From Linepithema humile (Eukaryota > Arthropoda > Insecta > Hymenoptera > Formicidae): 64,000 bases of DNA. The translations under genes were made by a program, and so were the position numbers. The stretch covers positions 4,413,001 to 4,477,000 of the forward strand of contig NC_090132.1 in NCBI RefSeq assembly GCF_040581485.1, given 5' to 3'. The stretch's first letter is position 1. Every line of letters begins with the position of its first letter. This document shows, one piece after another, positions 1 through 11,848 of the stretch. Under the pieces are notes generated by a model that saw nothing but the letters and a program-made list of their open reading frames with translations, did not search any database and was not told the DNA's origin.

Positions 1-3000
1 CTTGTGTTATATGTCATTAGCGACGATAACAAAAAATTCCTATAGAAAACGACATTGCGATAGACGCGGGGTCGATTGGCGTGTTGCACACGGAATTGAC
101 GTTAAATTTAGGTTGTGAGTAAGCTACGCGCAAAAAAAACGTTGGTTAAAAATACACAATACTATTCGATAGACGCGTTAAATGAGACAATATCTGTTTT
201 CTTGGCCTATATATGATGATTAATCAGGAATAAAAGGAAAGAGACGACACCCCATAGAGACATTTCGCGTGCGTTCCATTCGATTGTCTTAATATAAGAA
301 AGGGGTGCGGTTTTAGGGGAAATAAAGAATGAAGATCAATATTGTTCAATAAGAGAAACTAGGTCATCTTAAGAATTCTCGTATTAATCAGTAGTCTTGA
401 ATATTTTGCAAAAGTAGTTGAATTATAATTTTCAAATTACTGTTTTTAATACCGGAAAGCCGCTCAGTTTGAAAAGAAAATACGATGATAGATTATTTTT
501 ATCAAAGCCAAATTTTGTTTCACATGTCGTATTCTAAATATTAATTAATTATTTATTATATACAAGTTTTTTTATACATATATTATGATATATCGATTTT
601 ATGAATTTTTTATCAGATTGTCTCGAGTCATCAGTTTTGATGTCATCAATGTTGTCATGCTAATTGTGCCAATAAGTCATCGCAATTCCGTAAGATGCAT
701 GAAAGATTGTCTCACGTCAGTGTTTATGGAAGAATATCAATGTTGAATGATTTCTAAGAACGCAATGAAAATGCGTTCATCGTGATCCATATGATAAGTT
801 ATGTGTATATTTTACGAGGCGCAATACGAGCTTAAACTATGCAAAATCAAGCGTATATTTTTATACTTTAGTCACGATCAACGTGCGGCCTCCTTTTACT
901 TCTCATGCTAAAACGCGTTTTCTTGTATCTTACGAAATTTACGAAACATTTTTGAAGGTCAACCTCGATTTTGTAGCAGATTTTGTAGCATTTGAAGGAT
1001 GTTTTCTCTTCAAAATACATTTATGATTATTTTTTTAAAATTAAGATATATTTTTCCTTAGCTAGTTACCTGTGATTGTAATATATTATCAAATTGATAA
1101 TACTACATAAATGTATAAATTATTTAGAAACGTATGCTTATAACAGAAAAAGAAAAAGAATTGAAATCTTCAAGAACGTGATTGGTGAATCGCGCCGTCA
1201 CGACGGATTATAAATGACACTGTAAAAACGCTATCCGCTACAAAGCGAAGTTCGATTACATCACTTCAAGGCACCGACTTGTTTACAAGTCACTGTTTGC
1301 ATTCTGCTACTTATGTCATTAAAAATTTAACAATTCACTTTTGATTAATTATTCAATTGCCTAAACCGTCGCGTATCACCGTATGCGAACGTATGAAACA
1401 CTTCTTGCCTGCCGATAAAACTACGAAACGCCAATATCGCCGATCCGCGAAAGAAGATTCTGCGACTCGCGATCGTTCGTGTACTCACTTTTTTCTCGAA
1501 GCGCTCTCTTTCCAAGATCGATTGCGCAGGTGTACGGTACGTGCCGATTAGGGGAAACGGACGCGGATGCTGCACGAACGAGACGAGATGAGACGAGACG
1601 CGGAGGAAATCGCACGCAGGTCCAGCTCGCGCGCGTTCCGCTCGCAATAGGAGATGACCAGAAACTGTGCCAAGAACAGTGCGCGGCCGCCGCGCCAAAC
1701 CGCGATGGTATACACCTACGACGCGTACACCTACATCGGTGCCTGGGTATACACCAACACTGGCGAGCCTACACTTGTGTCCATGTATGTGTGCCTCGTG
1801 TGCGCTACCGCGACTTACGCGAATGGCATATATCGCGCGCGATGCGAGAGGAAAGCGGGGGCCTCGCCACGATCGTGCTTTTTGTATGAATCGTTTGTAA
1901 GATCTTACGAGCGCGCTGGCTCGTAATAAGCGGACCGCAACCGTCGTTCATCAGCTTCTTCGTGTTTGATCTTCATCCGTCGCATGTTTAACTCGCCGGG
2001 AAAGTCGCATTTTACGTCGCAGATGCGCGACTTTCCTTGCATTTGCTTTTAGAGATCCGCGCGTTTCTCGGTCGTTAACTCAACAGAGCAGACGGAGACT
2101 AATGGCTACTTTGAATTAATAAAATCTTATGTAAGTTTCTTCACACAGATTTTGAAAAAAAATGATATAATTTTTGAAAAATTATATCTATTTTTTTGGA
2201 TATTTTGAATTATTTCGAAAATTATATTTATTTTATTATGTACAAAAATAGTACAGCGTGTCATAAAATCTCAATTCTACTTTTTGGATCTAAACATTAG
2301 AATCTAAAACATTTCAAGATACTTTTAATTTCTACTTTTATTTATTTTTTTTTAAAAAAGTTAAAAAAATTGACATGGTTGAAAAGGTTATTTCTGATTA
2401 TCATTACGTTTTAGCAAAATAGCATAATCCTAAGATTTGCGCAATATCAGCATGATTCTACGGGGTCAAGAGCAGAGTAAATATCTCTAGTTTCTTAGAA
2501 ATATCTCTAGTTTCTTAGAAATGATTGAATTTCTCTTTTTTTTTTTATATAAATGATTGTATGAATGATACATGAGATTAATAGCACGTATCTTGTATCT
2601 GTCATCAGTTACAAAGCAAGTTATAGAGTCATAATTATGTGTATCATTCTTATACAACAGTATAATTTCCGTGATAGGTTCTCCAAGAAAAAGGCTGAGA
2701 CAGCTGACTGTTCTAACGCGTTTGTTAGTTTGCATATATGTTGAGTGACCTCGAGATAACATCACGATGAACTGACTGACATTGCAGTTATATTTGCACG
2801 TATAGGTAATGAATGATTTCACACACGAGCTTGACGATTTCATATCTCTAAAATAAAAGCATTCGCTCTATGTTTGATAATGTGCAGTGCAAACTTTCGC
2901 GGTGTAAATAAACTTTCCCCATGCGCAAACATGTATATTTTTTTATCAGTTAAACGTGTATATCTAGCGCGTGAAAGTAGAGCTGCTCCTGCAAAACATT

Positions 3001-4250
3001 CGTTTCGGAATAAAGAATAATAATTACTATAATAGAATTTAATAATAGCAGCTCACCTAATCTTGCTATATTTAATGAGGTTTGTCGTAACAATTAATTC
3101 GTCGCGATTGTGAAACAGTTATTTGAATGATGATCTCACGTTGGAAAACATATAACTCAGAAAATTGAAATTTTCTATTTTTTTAAACGTTATAGAATAC
3201 ATATATAATTTAGAGAAGAGTATATCTTTAACAATAAAATTATTAGTATGCAATTAAAAATCATGATTTTAATTAATAGCATTTTTTTTGCAAGATTGTT
3301 CTTTGATATTTAGCATAACATTTTTTAATGTTATTTTATGTGATAGATCACAATAATTTACACGACTTTTATACATTATTTTTTCAAATCTCTTTGAAAT
3401 AAAGACGAAGAAGATACTTGGATTATTTTATTTGAGATAATTTCAACACAGAAACGTTAAAAGAGTTGCAGGATTTTAGGCGCAAATTATATTTGTTATA
3501 CAAACATGAAAAATATATTTTTTAAATTGCTCTGAATTTTTTATATATTTATTTTTAATGTTGAATATATATCAAGTATTTAAGATATTAATTTAATATT
3601 AGATTTTAATGCAATATTGCATTAAGGTAAAGAAAACAAAACATCGAAACATATCCATTGATGGCGAGTAAATGTGCAGCTGTCTATTTAACCTCTCAAG
3701 TTAAATAGGCTACTCTTATTACAAAATTTTTGTTAAATTACAAAAACTTAAAATTGAAAAGTTTAAGCCGAGAATGATTGTAAGAACGAAAAATAAGCTC
3801 GCGATCGAATTACTTTCGGAGCTCTGGTTACACAATGTCTGGCATTACGAAATATCTAACCCTTGAAGTGCAAATATTATTCATCAATGTTTTAGGTTTG
3901 GTAAATATCTCAGTGTATTGTTGTAATAGTATCTTGTAAAGTAAAAATTAAGTTTAAGTGAAAATTATTATTAAGAAAGTGAATTTTTTTATAATAATTC
4001 TAAAATCGCAAGTTGTAAAGGTTATTTTAATTGGTACATATTTCAATTATAAAAAGCAAATTTGTCAATTACTTTACACACAATTATATATTTTCACATT
4101 ATTTAAAGTATCTATCGATACTCTTTATTAATTATTTAAAATATCTATCGCGATTATATAAATTATGAAAGTTTCGTAAAGTATAAATCATAATTATGGA
4201 TTTGATTTTTCCACATTGGAATTCCAACACTTGTTTCATTCAAGTTAAGT
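1..4250. other. non-coding left flank with GC-rich island
   Basis: I see no supported coding exon in this stretch. Most of it is AT-rich with many short homopolymer runs. Positions about 1340-2100 are clearly GC- and CpG-richer than the surroundings and resemble a promoter or 5' untranslated region. A strong splice donor (gtaagt) follows position 2130, and a plausible acceptor ends at 4244, seven bases before the start codon of the gene at 4251. A non-coding first exon ending at 2130 and spliced to 4245 is therefore a reasonable guess, without transcript support. Open frames in both directions through the island have no recognisable domain. Confidence 0.4.
2479..2518. repeat. two-copy 20-bp tandem duplication
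   Basis: The unit aaatatctctagtttcttag occurs twice with no mismatch, at 2479-2498 and 2499-2518, and a third partial copy starts with aaat. It lies in AT-rich non-coding DNA. Perfect identity suggests a recent slippage or duplication event. No function is implied. Confidence 0.9.
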
Positions 4251-7200
4251 ATGTTGCATCACTTTGTCAAGGCCTTCGGTACTTTGAACTGGAGCTGGTT
4301 CAAGTGGGATCAGCAGTTACAGAAAATCTGGAACTTATCAGTTTTGCAATCCAATGAACTAGACGTGAATAATGTCAACTGGCTGAAGATCCGTTAGTAC
4401 TCTGTCTTAAACATTTGATATAAATATATAGTCGGTTATTATATTTTACCGATAATTAAAAAAAATTTTTTACAACGTTAAAGTAGAAATTAAAGATAAA
4501 AAATCTCTTAAGCTCTATCATGGATCGTCGGGGCTCGATTTGTCATCGGTCGTGTCTCGCTTCTCGCGTACGGGGCTAACATCTACACAATAATATCACG
4601 AAGGCGGCAGAACTTGCTCGTATTTTGGATGGTGCTCAGCGTTTTTAAAGATATTATTTTGGAAGTTATCGTTATTGTCATTACTTTCCTACTGTGGTAC
4701 AAGGGAAACGTTCCAACGTCGCACTTCGTCGGGTTTATCTTAGAGAAGACGGCATGGCTATGTAAGTAAGAGAAAACAGAACTAATCAAAAAGAAAAAAA
4801 ACAACCATTCACAATAAAGAATAATTTCTCTTTATATTTAAACGATGAGTCTTGCAAAAGCGTTTAATCATTTCAGTTTTCTTGACTTACAAATGGTGCA
4901 CGACTCTCAAATGGCACACGCAGCTGCGAAAAGTAGAGAAAATTCGTAGATTCACTTTAATCGCGCGGAGAAGCATTGCGAATATCGTTCACGCTCCCGG
5001 AAAAGTCAGAATTTCTCTGCAGGATGAGTATCTCAGTCCAGCGATAGCCAGACGGAATAAGTACGCGAGTCTTCTGAATCTGGACATGTTTTCAGACGAA
5101 TCGTTCAATAGAGTAAATTTCGATTTGAGAGCTTCTAAATCCTTGACGACTTTGGCGACCAACGATAGTGACGACTCGAACGATACGAACAATCATGATC
5201 CGATCGCTAACGACTTGAGTGTGGCCGAAAAATCGATGAAGATGCTGAATGTAACGGCGGAGGACGTGATGGACGCGCGTGCCAGGATACAGGAGCGATC
5301 TTATTGGAACGAACAAAACGTACCATCTGACGCAATGGAAGAACTAGTGACACAGTTCACCCTGGAAAAAGTAGAAGACAAAAAGGATAACGTGGATCAC
5401 ACTTTGAAAGAGGAGGATACTGTACGAGATCATCCGACAGAGAAAGAGAGAAAGAAAGACGATAGCAAAAATTCTTTGACGGACAGTAAAGATGAAATTT
5501 TGAGTAGAAAGCAGGAAGAGAATATTTTATTAGTGAAAAATGTAACGCCAGAAAAGACGAAAAAAGAAGTGAAGAGAGCAGTAAAAATCGTGCAATGCCC
5601 ATCGAATAAAGAAAACATGGAGGCCAAGCCATGCGCTTCTTTTGTAAGGAAACTGGAAGCGAAACTTTGCTCTATTTCTGCAAACCAGAAGGAAAAGAAG
5701 GTCGATCAGAAAATGCATCCTTGTCAAGTTAAGACAAAATCAACGTCAGCCAGTACAAGTTTAAATAAGGAAGAATTTGATAAAAATTCGGAAACACTAT
5801 GCGCGTGTCGTCGTGTTTCGCGCAACATTTATACATCAAAAAACGGAAAATATGCGCAATCAATCAATATCAATGATAAAAGTGTTAAACATGATGTAGA
5901 TAAGAAAGAATTTAAGCGTTTTGTTTCTACCGGCATTACACAGAAAGGTAAAGTCAACGAATACAATTCGACGTCGAAATATTCAGAAATATACCGTTTA
6001 AAAAAACAAATTAAAAAATCCGAGGACTCTTTCAGAAAGCAGTCGGCTACTTGGGAAAGTATGTCTTTAGCGCGAACAGCACATGTCTCGGGATACGCAA
6101 AGAATGTCGTCGCGACTGATAAAATATCTATTTCTCCGACTGAAACTTTTAACGAATCGAACGATTCTCTGAATGCGCGACGCAGATTAAAATACATCGA
6201 GCAGATGCGAAGTGGACCATCGGTCGATGTGCGCTCTATTTTCAAAATAGCATCGTTAAGAAGAAAGAATTATGCGGAATTTGAAGCTTATAATCTTACC
6301 TTACTGGAAGATAAGAAAGGGGCGAAAATGAGGAAAAGTTCGAATCGCAAATTATCGATCGAGAAACGTGAAGCGATAGAACGGAGTGCTCTAAGGATTT
6401 GTAACGAGTCTACTTTGTTGGAGAATAAGAAAGAACTGGAAGCGGAAAAGAAACACAATTTATCTTCAAATCATAAACAACCAATAAAGATGTCAAAGAT
6501 GAAAGTTTTAGGAGCCGATGATCTAACGTTGAGAAATAAAAAAAATGTAGAAACAACAAGAAGACTTAATTTGTCGCCAAGTTACAAACAGTCAATTGAA
6601 GAATCGAACACTTCGAAAACTCGTAATAAATTGGCGGAAGATACAAGAGAGTTGCAAGCTAGAAAAATACACAATCCAATGAAATATGAAACGTCAAAAT
6701 ACGAAGATGTTGAAACTTCGAGCGTCTCGAATTTTTCAGAGGCTAACTACGAGAATACTACGATTTCTCTATCCGAAACACATCGAAACGCAAACGCGCG
6801 TACGTTGCTGAATCTCAGAGAAATCACGAGGAATATCGAATGGACTATTCATCCGCGAGGAATCACATTAATCAATAAAAATTTATACAGCCAATTTTTG
6901 GAGAACGGAAGATTTCACGAGAGCCGACAGCGCGATATCGTCGACGACAATATCGCCAATGCACTGCACGGCGCTTTGTTTTTCAAGCCTGAGATTACAA
7001 CAGGAATCTTTCGGCGCGCCTCAACGAGGATCGGCGAATCCTTCCCGAATATCCCGACATTCCTACGGCAGGATTTTAATACAGAATTCACCTGTCGCGT
7101 GAACAATGAGATGATCGTACGAGACCATTTTTCATTCTTCGACCTTGATTTCGAACGGATGATGGGAGATCAAAATCTGGAAAGCTCACATGATAGTGAA

Positions 7201-8301
7201 AATCATGTTGTTGAGGAGGAGGAGAATCATGACTTGTGCCCAATATTTGTTGATCCTGTTCCGGATCAACAAATATTTACTGTTCCGGATCAACAAATAT
7301 TTACTGAACCAGAAACCGGAATCGAAAATTCGACGGAGATTATCAGACCGCAAGAAGACGCGCGTTCGAGCACGGGAAATGTTCAAGCGATAAATATTTT
7401 GACATTTGATGAAAATCACAAACAGGTAGATAATGGAACCAGCGATAATTTGCCAGTTCAATCTGTCATTGAAGGATCAAAAAGCTTTTACATTGAAGTG
7501 CCAGAAGAAAGCTTATATAATGCTACATTGCCGGTCGAACAGCTTGAAGAACAGGGAAATATGAGCCATGCGATTGGAGATAATGGCTTTCAAGCTCAAA
7601 AGCTTAATAAAAGTAATACAAGCTTTGATGAAAATAATAATGAACATTATAGAATTTTAGATCATAGTGCGGATAAAACGATCAATGATCAAAGCGAACA
7701 AGCTTTTGACGACAGTGCAACTTCAAGCTTATCAGATGATAATCATCAATTTAACATGTTAATTAATAAACCAAAAAAAATTAGAATTAATTATATTATT
7801 GAGAATTCTTCGAAATTATCTCTTCCCGGCCCATCATCGTTTATTGAATCAGATAATTATGATATATCAATATTAAACTCAAGCGAGGAAAAGTTTCAGA
7901 AATTGACGCAATTTTCGGATAGCGAAACTACGTTGGACAATCGAAGAAGCAAGTCAATATTGAATTTAAAAATTACGGATGATGATACAATTTTACAATT
8001 TGAAGATGTTGAAATCTTAAAGTCGAAAGCCATGCAAAATAGCGCTAGAAACGAAGACGAGGACAGAGAAATGATTTACGAGAAGGCGAATGAATTTTCG
8101 ACAGGTCGATTTTTCAGAATGAGTTCAGTCGAGAAGCTACAACAAGATGATAGTTATTATTCCACATACGAAAGAAATGATAACAGATCAAATACACCGG
8201 TTTCATTGGAAAATGGTAGTTTAATGGAGGAATTTTCAAATGATATTCCGCCAGAACAATCGTCAGACTCTTCTGCCAATAATTCTAGACATTCTCAGTA
8301 G
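4251..8301 (+). CDS. membrane-anchored protein with very long charged tail, unknown family
   Basis: Three exons join in frame: 4251-4392, 4513-4761 and 4877-8301, giving 1271 codons plus a stop. Junction phases agree: one base carried into exon 2, one into exon 3. The start ATG follows an in-frame stop at 4203-4205. Residues 1-47 are tryptophan-rich. Residues about 52-75 are moderately hydrophobic and 82-110 strongly so (with the acidic pair D94 and E98 inside), followed by a basic stretch, so an N-terminal membrane region with one or two spans is likely. From about residue 160 the protein is low in hydrophobics and rich in K, E, N, S and D, probably disordered. It contains degenerate repeats near residues 600-745 and a tandem 8-residue repeat at 925-940. 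I do not recognise the family. It is convergent with the yellow-h-like gene. An additional upstream coding exon cannot be excluded. Confidence 0.75.
6285..6715 (+). repeat. degenerate ~35-residue repeats in the tail protein
   Basis: Four successive segments of the encoded tail share a loose pattern: L-T/L-L-E-D/N-K-K, then a basic stretch, then N-L-S-S/P-x-x-K-Q-x-I or a relative. The clearest are around TLLEDKKGAKMRKSSN, TLLENKKELEAEKKHNLSS and TLRNKKNVETTRRLNLSP, with a weaker fourth around LAEDTRELQARKIHNP. They are visible only at protein level, so they are old. Their role is unknown. Confidence 0.45.
7241..7305 (+). repeat. 24-bp tandem repeat plus inverted copy inside coding exon
   Basis: A 24-bp unit is repeated exactly at 7258-7281 and 7282-7305 and encodes the eight residues VPDQQIFT twice (about residues 925-940). 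Directly upstream, 7241-7256 (caatatttgttgatcc) is an inverted copy of the core ggatcaacaaatatt, which occurs at 7263-7277 and 7287-7301. The region can therefore pair with itself as DNA or RNA. The duplication keeps frame. Confidence 0.9.
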
Positions 8302-8790
8302 CGAAAATTCACTGAAAATCAATCTGCATATAATAATTACAATTTGCAATTTTAAACGCTACAGGGATATATTATTTTTATTTGACAAAGTAATTTTACA
8401 TTTCTAACAAAAATTTTATACAAAAATACGATTTATGTACATACAAAATATATTCACGCTAGAAATTTCACATACGATAGTCTAGTCATTGGTAACTGGA
8501 AAGGCTGCACTGCTTACAGTAGTAGAAATATTTAAACAACATGTTGCATATTTATTTACATAAAACTATCGTTCAAATTATGATTATTATTTTATAATTA
8601 GTGATAATTATAAGTGTAATAAATATACTGAATATTTTTAACAAAGGGAGATGGATAAAGATTTTTCTAAAATTAGTACTAGATTACAATGTTTAGACTT
8701 AAAAAAGTGGAAGACATTTTGCTATCGAGAAATCATTTAATTAGTAGTCAGAATATTAATTTAACGCGGCAGGGTGTATCGATGGTATTG
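8302..8790. other. convergent intergenic region
   Basis: About 490 bp separate the stop codons of the tail protein (+) and the yellow-h-like gene (-). The stretch is AT-rich and holds AATAAA-type poly(A) signals in both orientations (for example near 8616 on the plus strand, and TTTATT near 8548 for the minus strand). I see no other feature. Confidence 0.5.
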
Positions 8791-11700
8791 TCAGCAAGTA
8801 TCGTCGAGGCCCGGATCCGAGTCAGGAACTACGTAATTAGGGTCGCATACGGTATCCCTGGCAGCCTCTTTGACATCCGCCTTAAATACTCTGTAATTGA
8901 GGCTTCCGCTGTTTAGAGACCCGTACAAATACATCGGCAAGCGATTCGAGATCAGCCACACACTTTGATTCGGTTCGTGATCCACTTTAATGTCATTCGG
9001 GAACACCAAGGACACATTGCTAGTTCCAATCACACCCAGATTTTGCGGTATGTATTCCTTCCTGGTGTCCCAGCACCACACGGAGTCCCGCGTGACCATG
9101 TTGAAGAACATAACGCCGTTCTTGTCGACGACGGACGCCGAAGCGTGGCCGTAATCCTTGGCTCTAGGCTTCCCAACGGGCATAAATTTCTCCGTGCTCT
9201 GATCCGCGGTTCTCTTGTCTCTGAATACCGACGTGGACACCGCAAACTCCCGAAAACTGGACATTGGATGGAAGAATAACGTTCTGTCGCCGTAAATATC
9301 TATGGGACTGAGCGCTATTCCGAATACTCCGTCGGTCCATTGGAATTTTATGCCATGCAACTCGTATCTGGCCGCCAGAGGATCGGGATAGAAAAAGTGA
9401 TGCTCGACCCTAAAACTCGAGTCCTTGAAGAAATCGTACACGACGATGCCGAAACGCCAGACGTCGCTTAAATACGCCACCGCGGAGCCGCAGTCGTTGT
9501 TTCTGATATCCACCGCGATGTTGGTGTACAACGAGTCCTGTTTGATCTGCTCGTCCGGCAAAGTGTACTTTCTGATGAGAGTGTCGGTGCGCAAATCGAA
9601 AATGAATATCGCGGGCGGGCAGACCTGCTTAGACCTTCTAGCGAGCTCCGTCTTACCGGAATCGAGAACCCACAATCGATCGCATTCGTCCACTTGAACT
9701 CGAAAGACTGATGTGAAACCTTCGCAGCTTTCTAAAATTTATGGAAACAAATAAAATGAACAATTAGTATCGTCATAGGTCTATATTATTACAATATCGA
9801 GATTTTGCAAAAAATTCTTGTGTTTTTAGTTAAAAAGCAATACATTTTTTTTTTTTAAACTGATTTAGATACTTTTTAAATTTCTTTTTGATCGATTATT
9901 ATTTGCTCGCTTGTTTAAATGACGTCACGGGTTAGATAACTCTACGTTAACGATTACGTTTGTTTCATTGAATCGGTGAACGGAAAATAGCAAGATGAGA
10001 CGGGACATTTTCACGAGACAGTTCGTGTGAGACAATTGATGGGAAATTCCTTTCTTCACTTTCCCAATTGCGAGAAAATAACACATAGCGCGCTACTGTT
10101 TCTGACATTCTCAGGCTCTTCGCTAGTTTTGCACAAGTTTGACATGGTTTTAATTTACTTTATTCTTCGAGAAAATTGTCATTGACGTTTTCATCACGTC
10201 TATTGTCTTCAAGTTTCAGCTTCAGAACTTTACGAAATCAACGATGTATTTTGCAATTATTACAAAAATCTTTTCTAAATTTTTCACGTACATTTTCAGC
10301 CACTTTTCGGCTAATAAATTTATAATTGTATAGTATGAATTTTTGCAACGTATATTCGATATGTGTTCAGTATTGCATTTGTCTTGATTAATTTTAATTA
10401 AAAAACAATAGGATTTTTTGCAAGATACAATAATTAATGTGATTATATAACCTGGCTGATTCCAATGCCAATTAGGATAGGGCTTTAGTTTGGGGCTCTT
10501 CGTCTTAGAATGTCTCGGCACAGTAGCTAGAGTCGCCGGTATGCCAGATTTCCATTTCGGCAGAGTAATGAAAACTTTATCGCGCCAAACATCCAGGCCA
10601 AGGGGCAAATTATTTTCTGCGACATAATCGCCCTCAAATATAGCGTGATCTCGGGCCTCGATGTTATCGAATTCAAAATCAATAGTTGACCACGCGTAAA
10701 CCTGTTAAAAACGATCGTAAACACGAGGCTTATTAAAATATCTAGAATATTTATATCAGCCATCTCGAGTTGTAACTACATTTAAATAATTTTAATTCTA
10801 TTTAAATGCGTGTATAAGAAAGTTTCTTTAAAGTGCTAATAAGTAAAGTATAAAATAGATCGCAATGATGATATGCTATTGATTAATTATTTTTGTACAA
10901 ATTATTACAAAATAACATTACGAAAAGTCTTAATCACTTATTTATTTAAATTTTTTGTTTTTTAAAGTGGTAAAAATAAAATGCTAAAATGATGTAAATT
11001 TAAGAAAAAAATATGATATTAGCAATTATACTACATTGCCAATTAATAAGAAAGTTTGTAGTGCGTTTTAAATAAATAATATATGCAAAAATTATACGAG
11101 CGACTTTAGACGTCACAATCCGAGATCGATGATACAGATATTGAGAAACTTTGGGCACTTTCGTTTAAATTTGCAACAAAAAACGTGCTACGTACTAATT
11201 CCATAGCGGGACCGACGTAGTCATTCGCAATGTGTCCTGGTTCAAAACCGTCGTCGAATTCTTGAAAGTCCAATTGATTGACTGAGTGAGGATCTGTGTG
11301 AAATAAATCAATGATTCTTCCTGGTTTCGAAAAGTCCTTTTTTCCCAGGTTGGGCGTAACGTGATGCCGTGATTGCGGTGTAGATCCGTAAAGATTGCGC
11401 ACGCTCGTGGATACCGCTGGCTTTTTCTCCAACGGGTTTCCGTGAGAATCGCAATTTCGCGAGCCAGCATGTTCATCATAAGCCGAAACGGAGCCTTTGT
11501 AATTGATGTTCTGTTGAGGCGTGATAAAATATACTATTAGTTCAGAAGTTATATAATTTAGACGGAAATGCAAATAACAGCTTACAATAAGATTATAAAT
11601 AACTTGATCGAATTACTCCATTTATATTACACATTTTTTAGAAGTGCAGATATTTCTTAAGCTTTTAAGAGATTAATACTACATTTTTCTTACATGCGTT

Positions 11701-11846
11701 GAAGAAAATGAAGTAGGAAAAGACGGAGTTAATGGCAGCGCGGGTGCCTGAAGCTCCCTGGATAAAATACTAGGACCCGTGTGAGCCGCAAATTTCGGGG
11801 CAGTCAATAGTGACATTGACAGCAGCCATGGCATCATACTCGCCAT
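8791..11846 (-). CDS. yellow-h: Yellow-family protein, yellow-h-like, with long N-terminal extension
   Basis: Minus-strand exons 11694-11846 (start ATG), 11196-11510, 10452-10701 and 8791-9731 join in frame to 552 codons; phases are 0, 0 and 1. The MRJP/Yellow domain starts at about residue 157 (VYAWSTIDFEF). It shows the family signature VDECDRLWVLDSG at residues 253-265, a PYPNWHW motif before it, and DGVFGIALSP later. The NNLPLGLDVW and VFITLPKWKSG motifs, and its place at the end of the cluster, fit yellow-h as I know it, but I cannot run an alignment. Residues 1-20 form a hydrophobic leader suited to secretion. Residues about 21-156 are a serine- and proline-rich extension absent from typical Yellow proteins (about 400-460 residues). 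The last exon carries 313 codons without interruption, unlike the MRJP-like paralog. A further upstream exon at 13554-13773 is in phase and may change the start. Confidence 0.8.
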
Positions 11847-11848
11847 AT

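Noticed and set aside
10527..10763. Hydrophobic leader-like frame (starting MADINILDILISLVF) directly before the yellow-h domain exon
   Set aside because: It is out of frame with the domain exon at 10701 and would need an intron of about 24 bp to join. The phase-0 junction from 11196 fits better.
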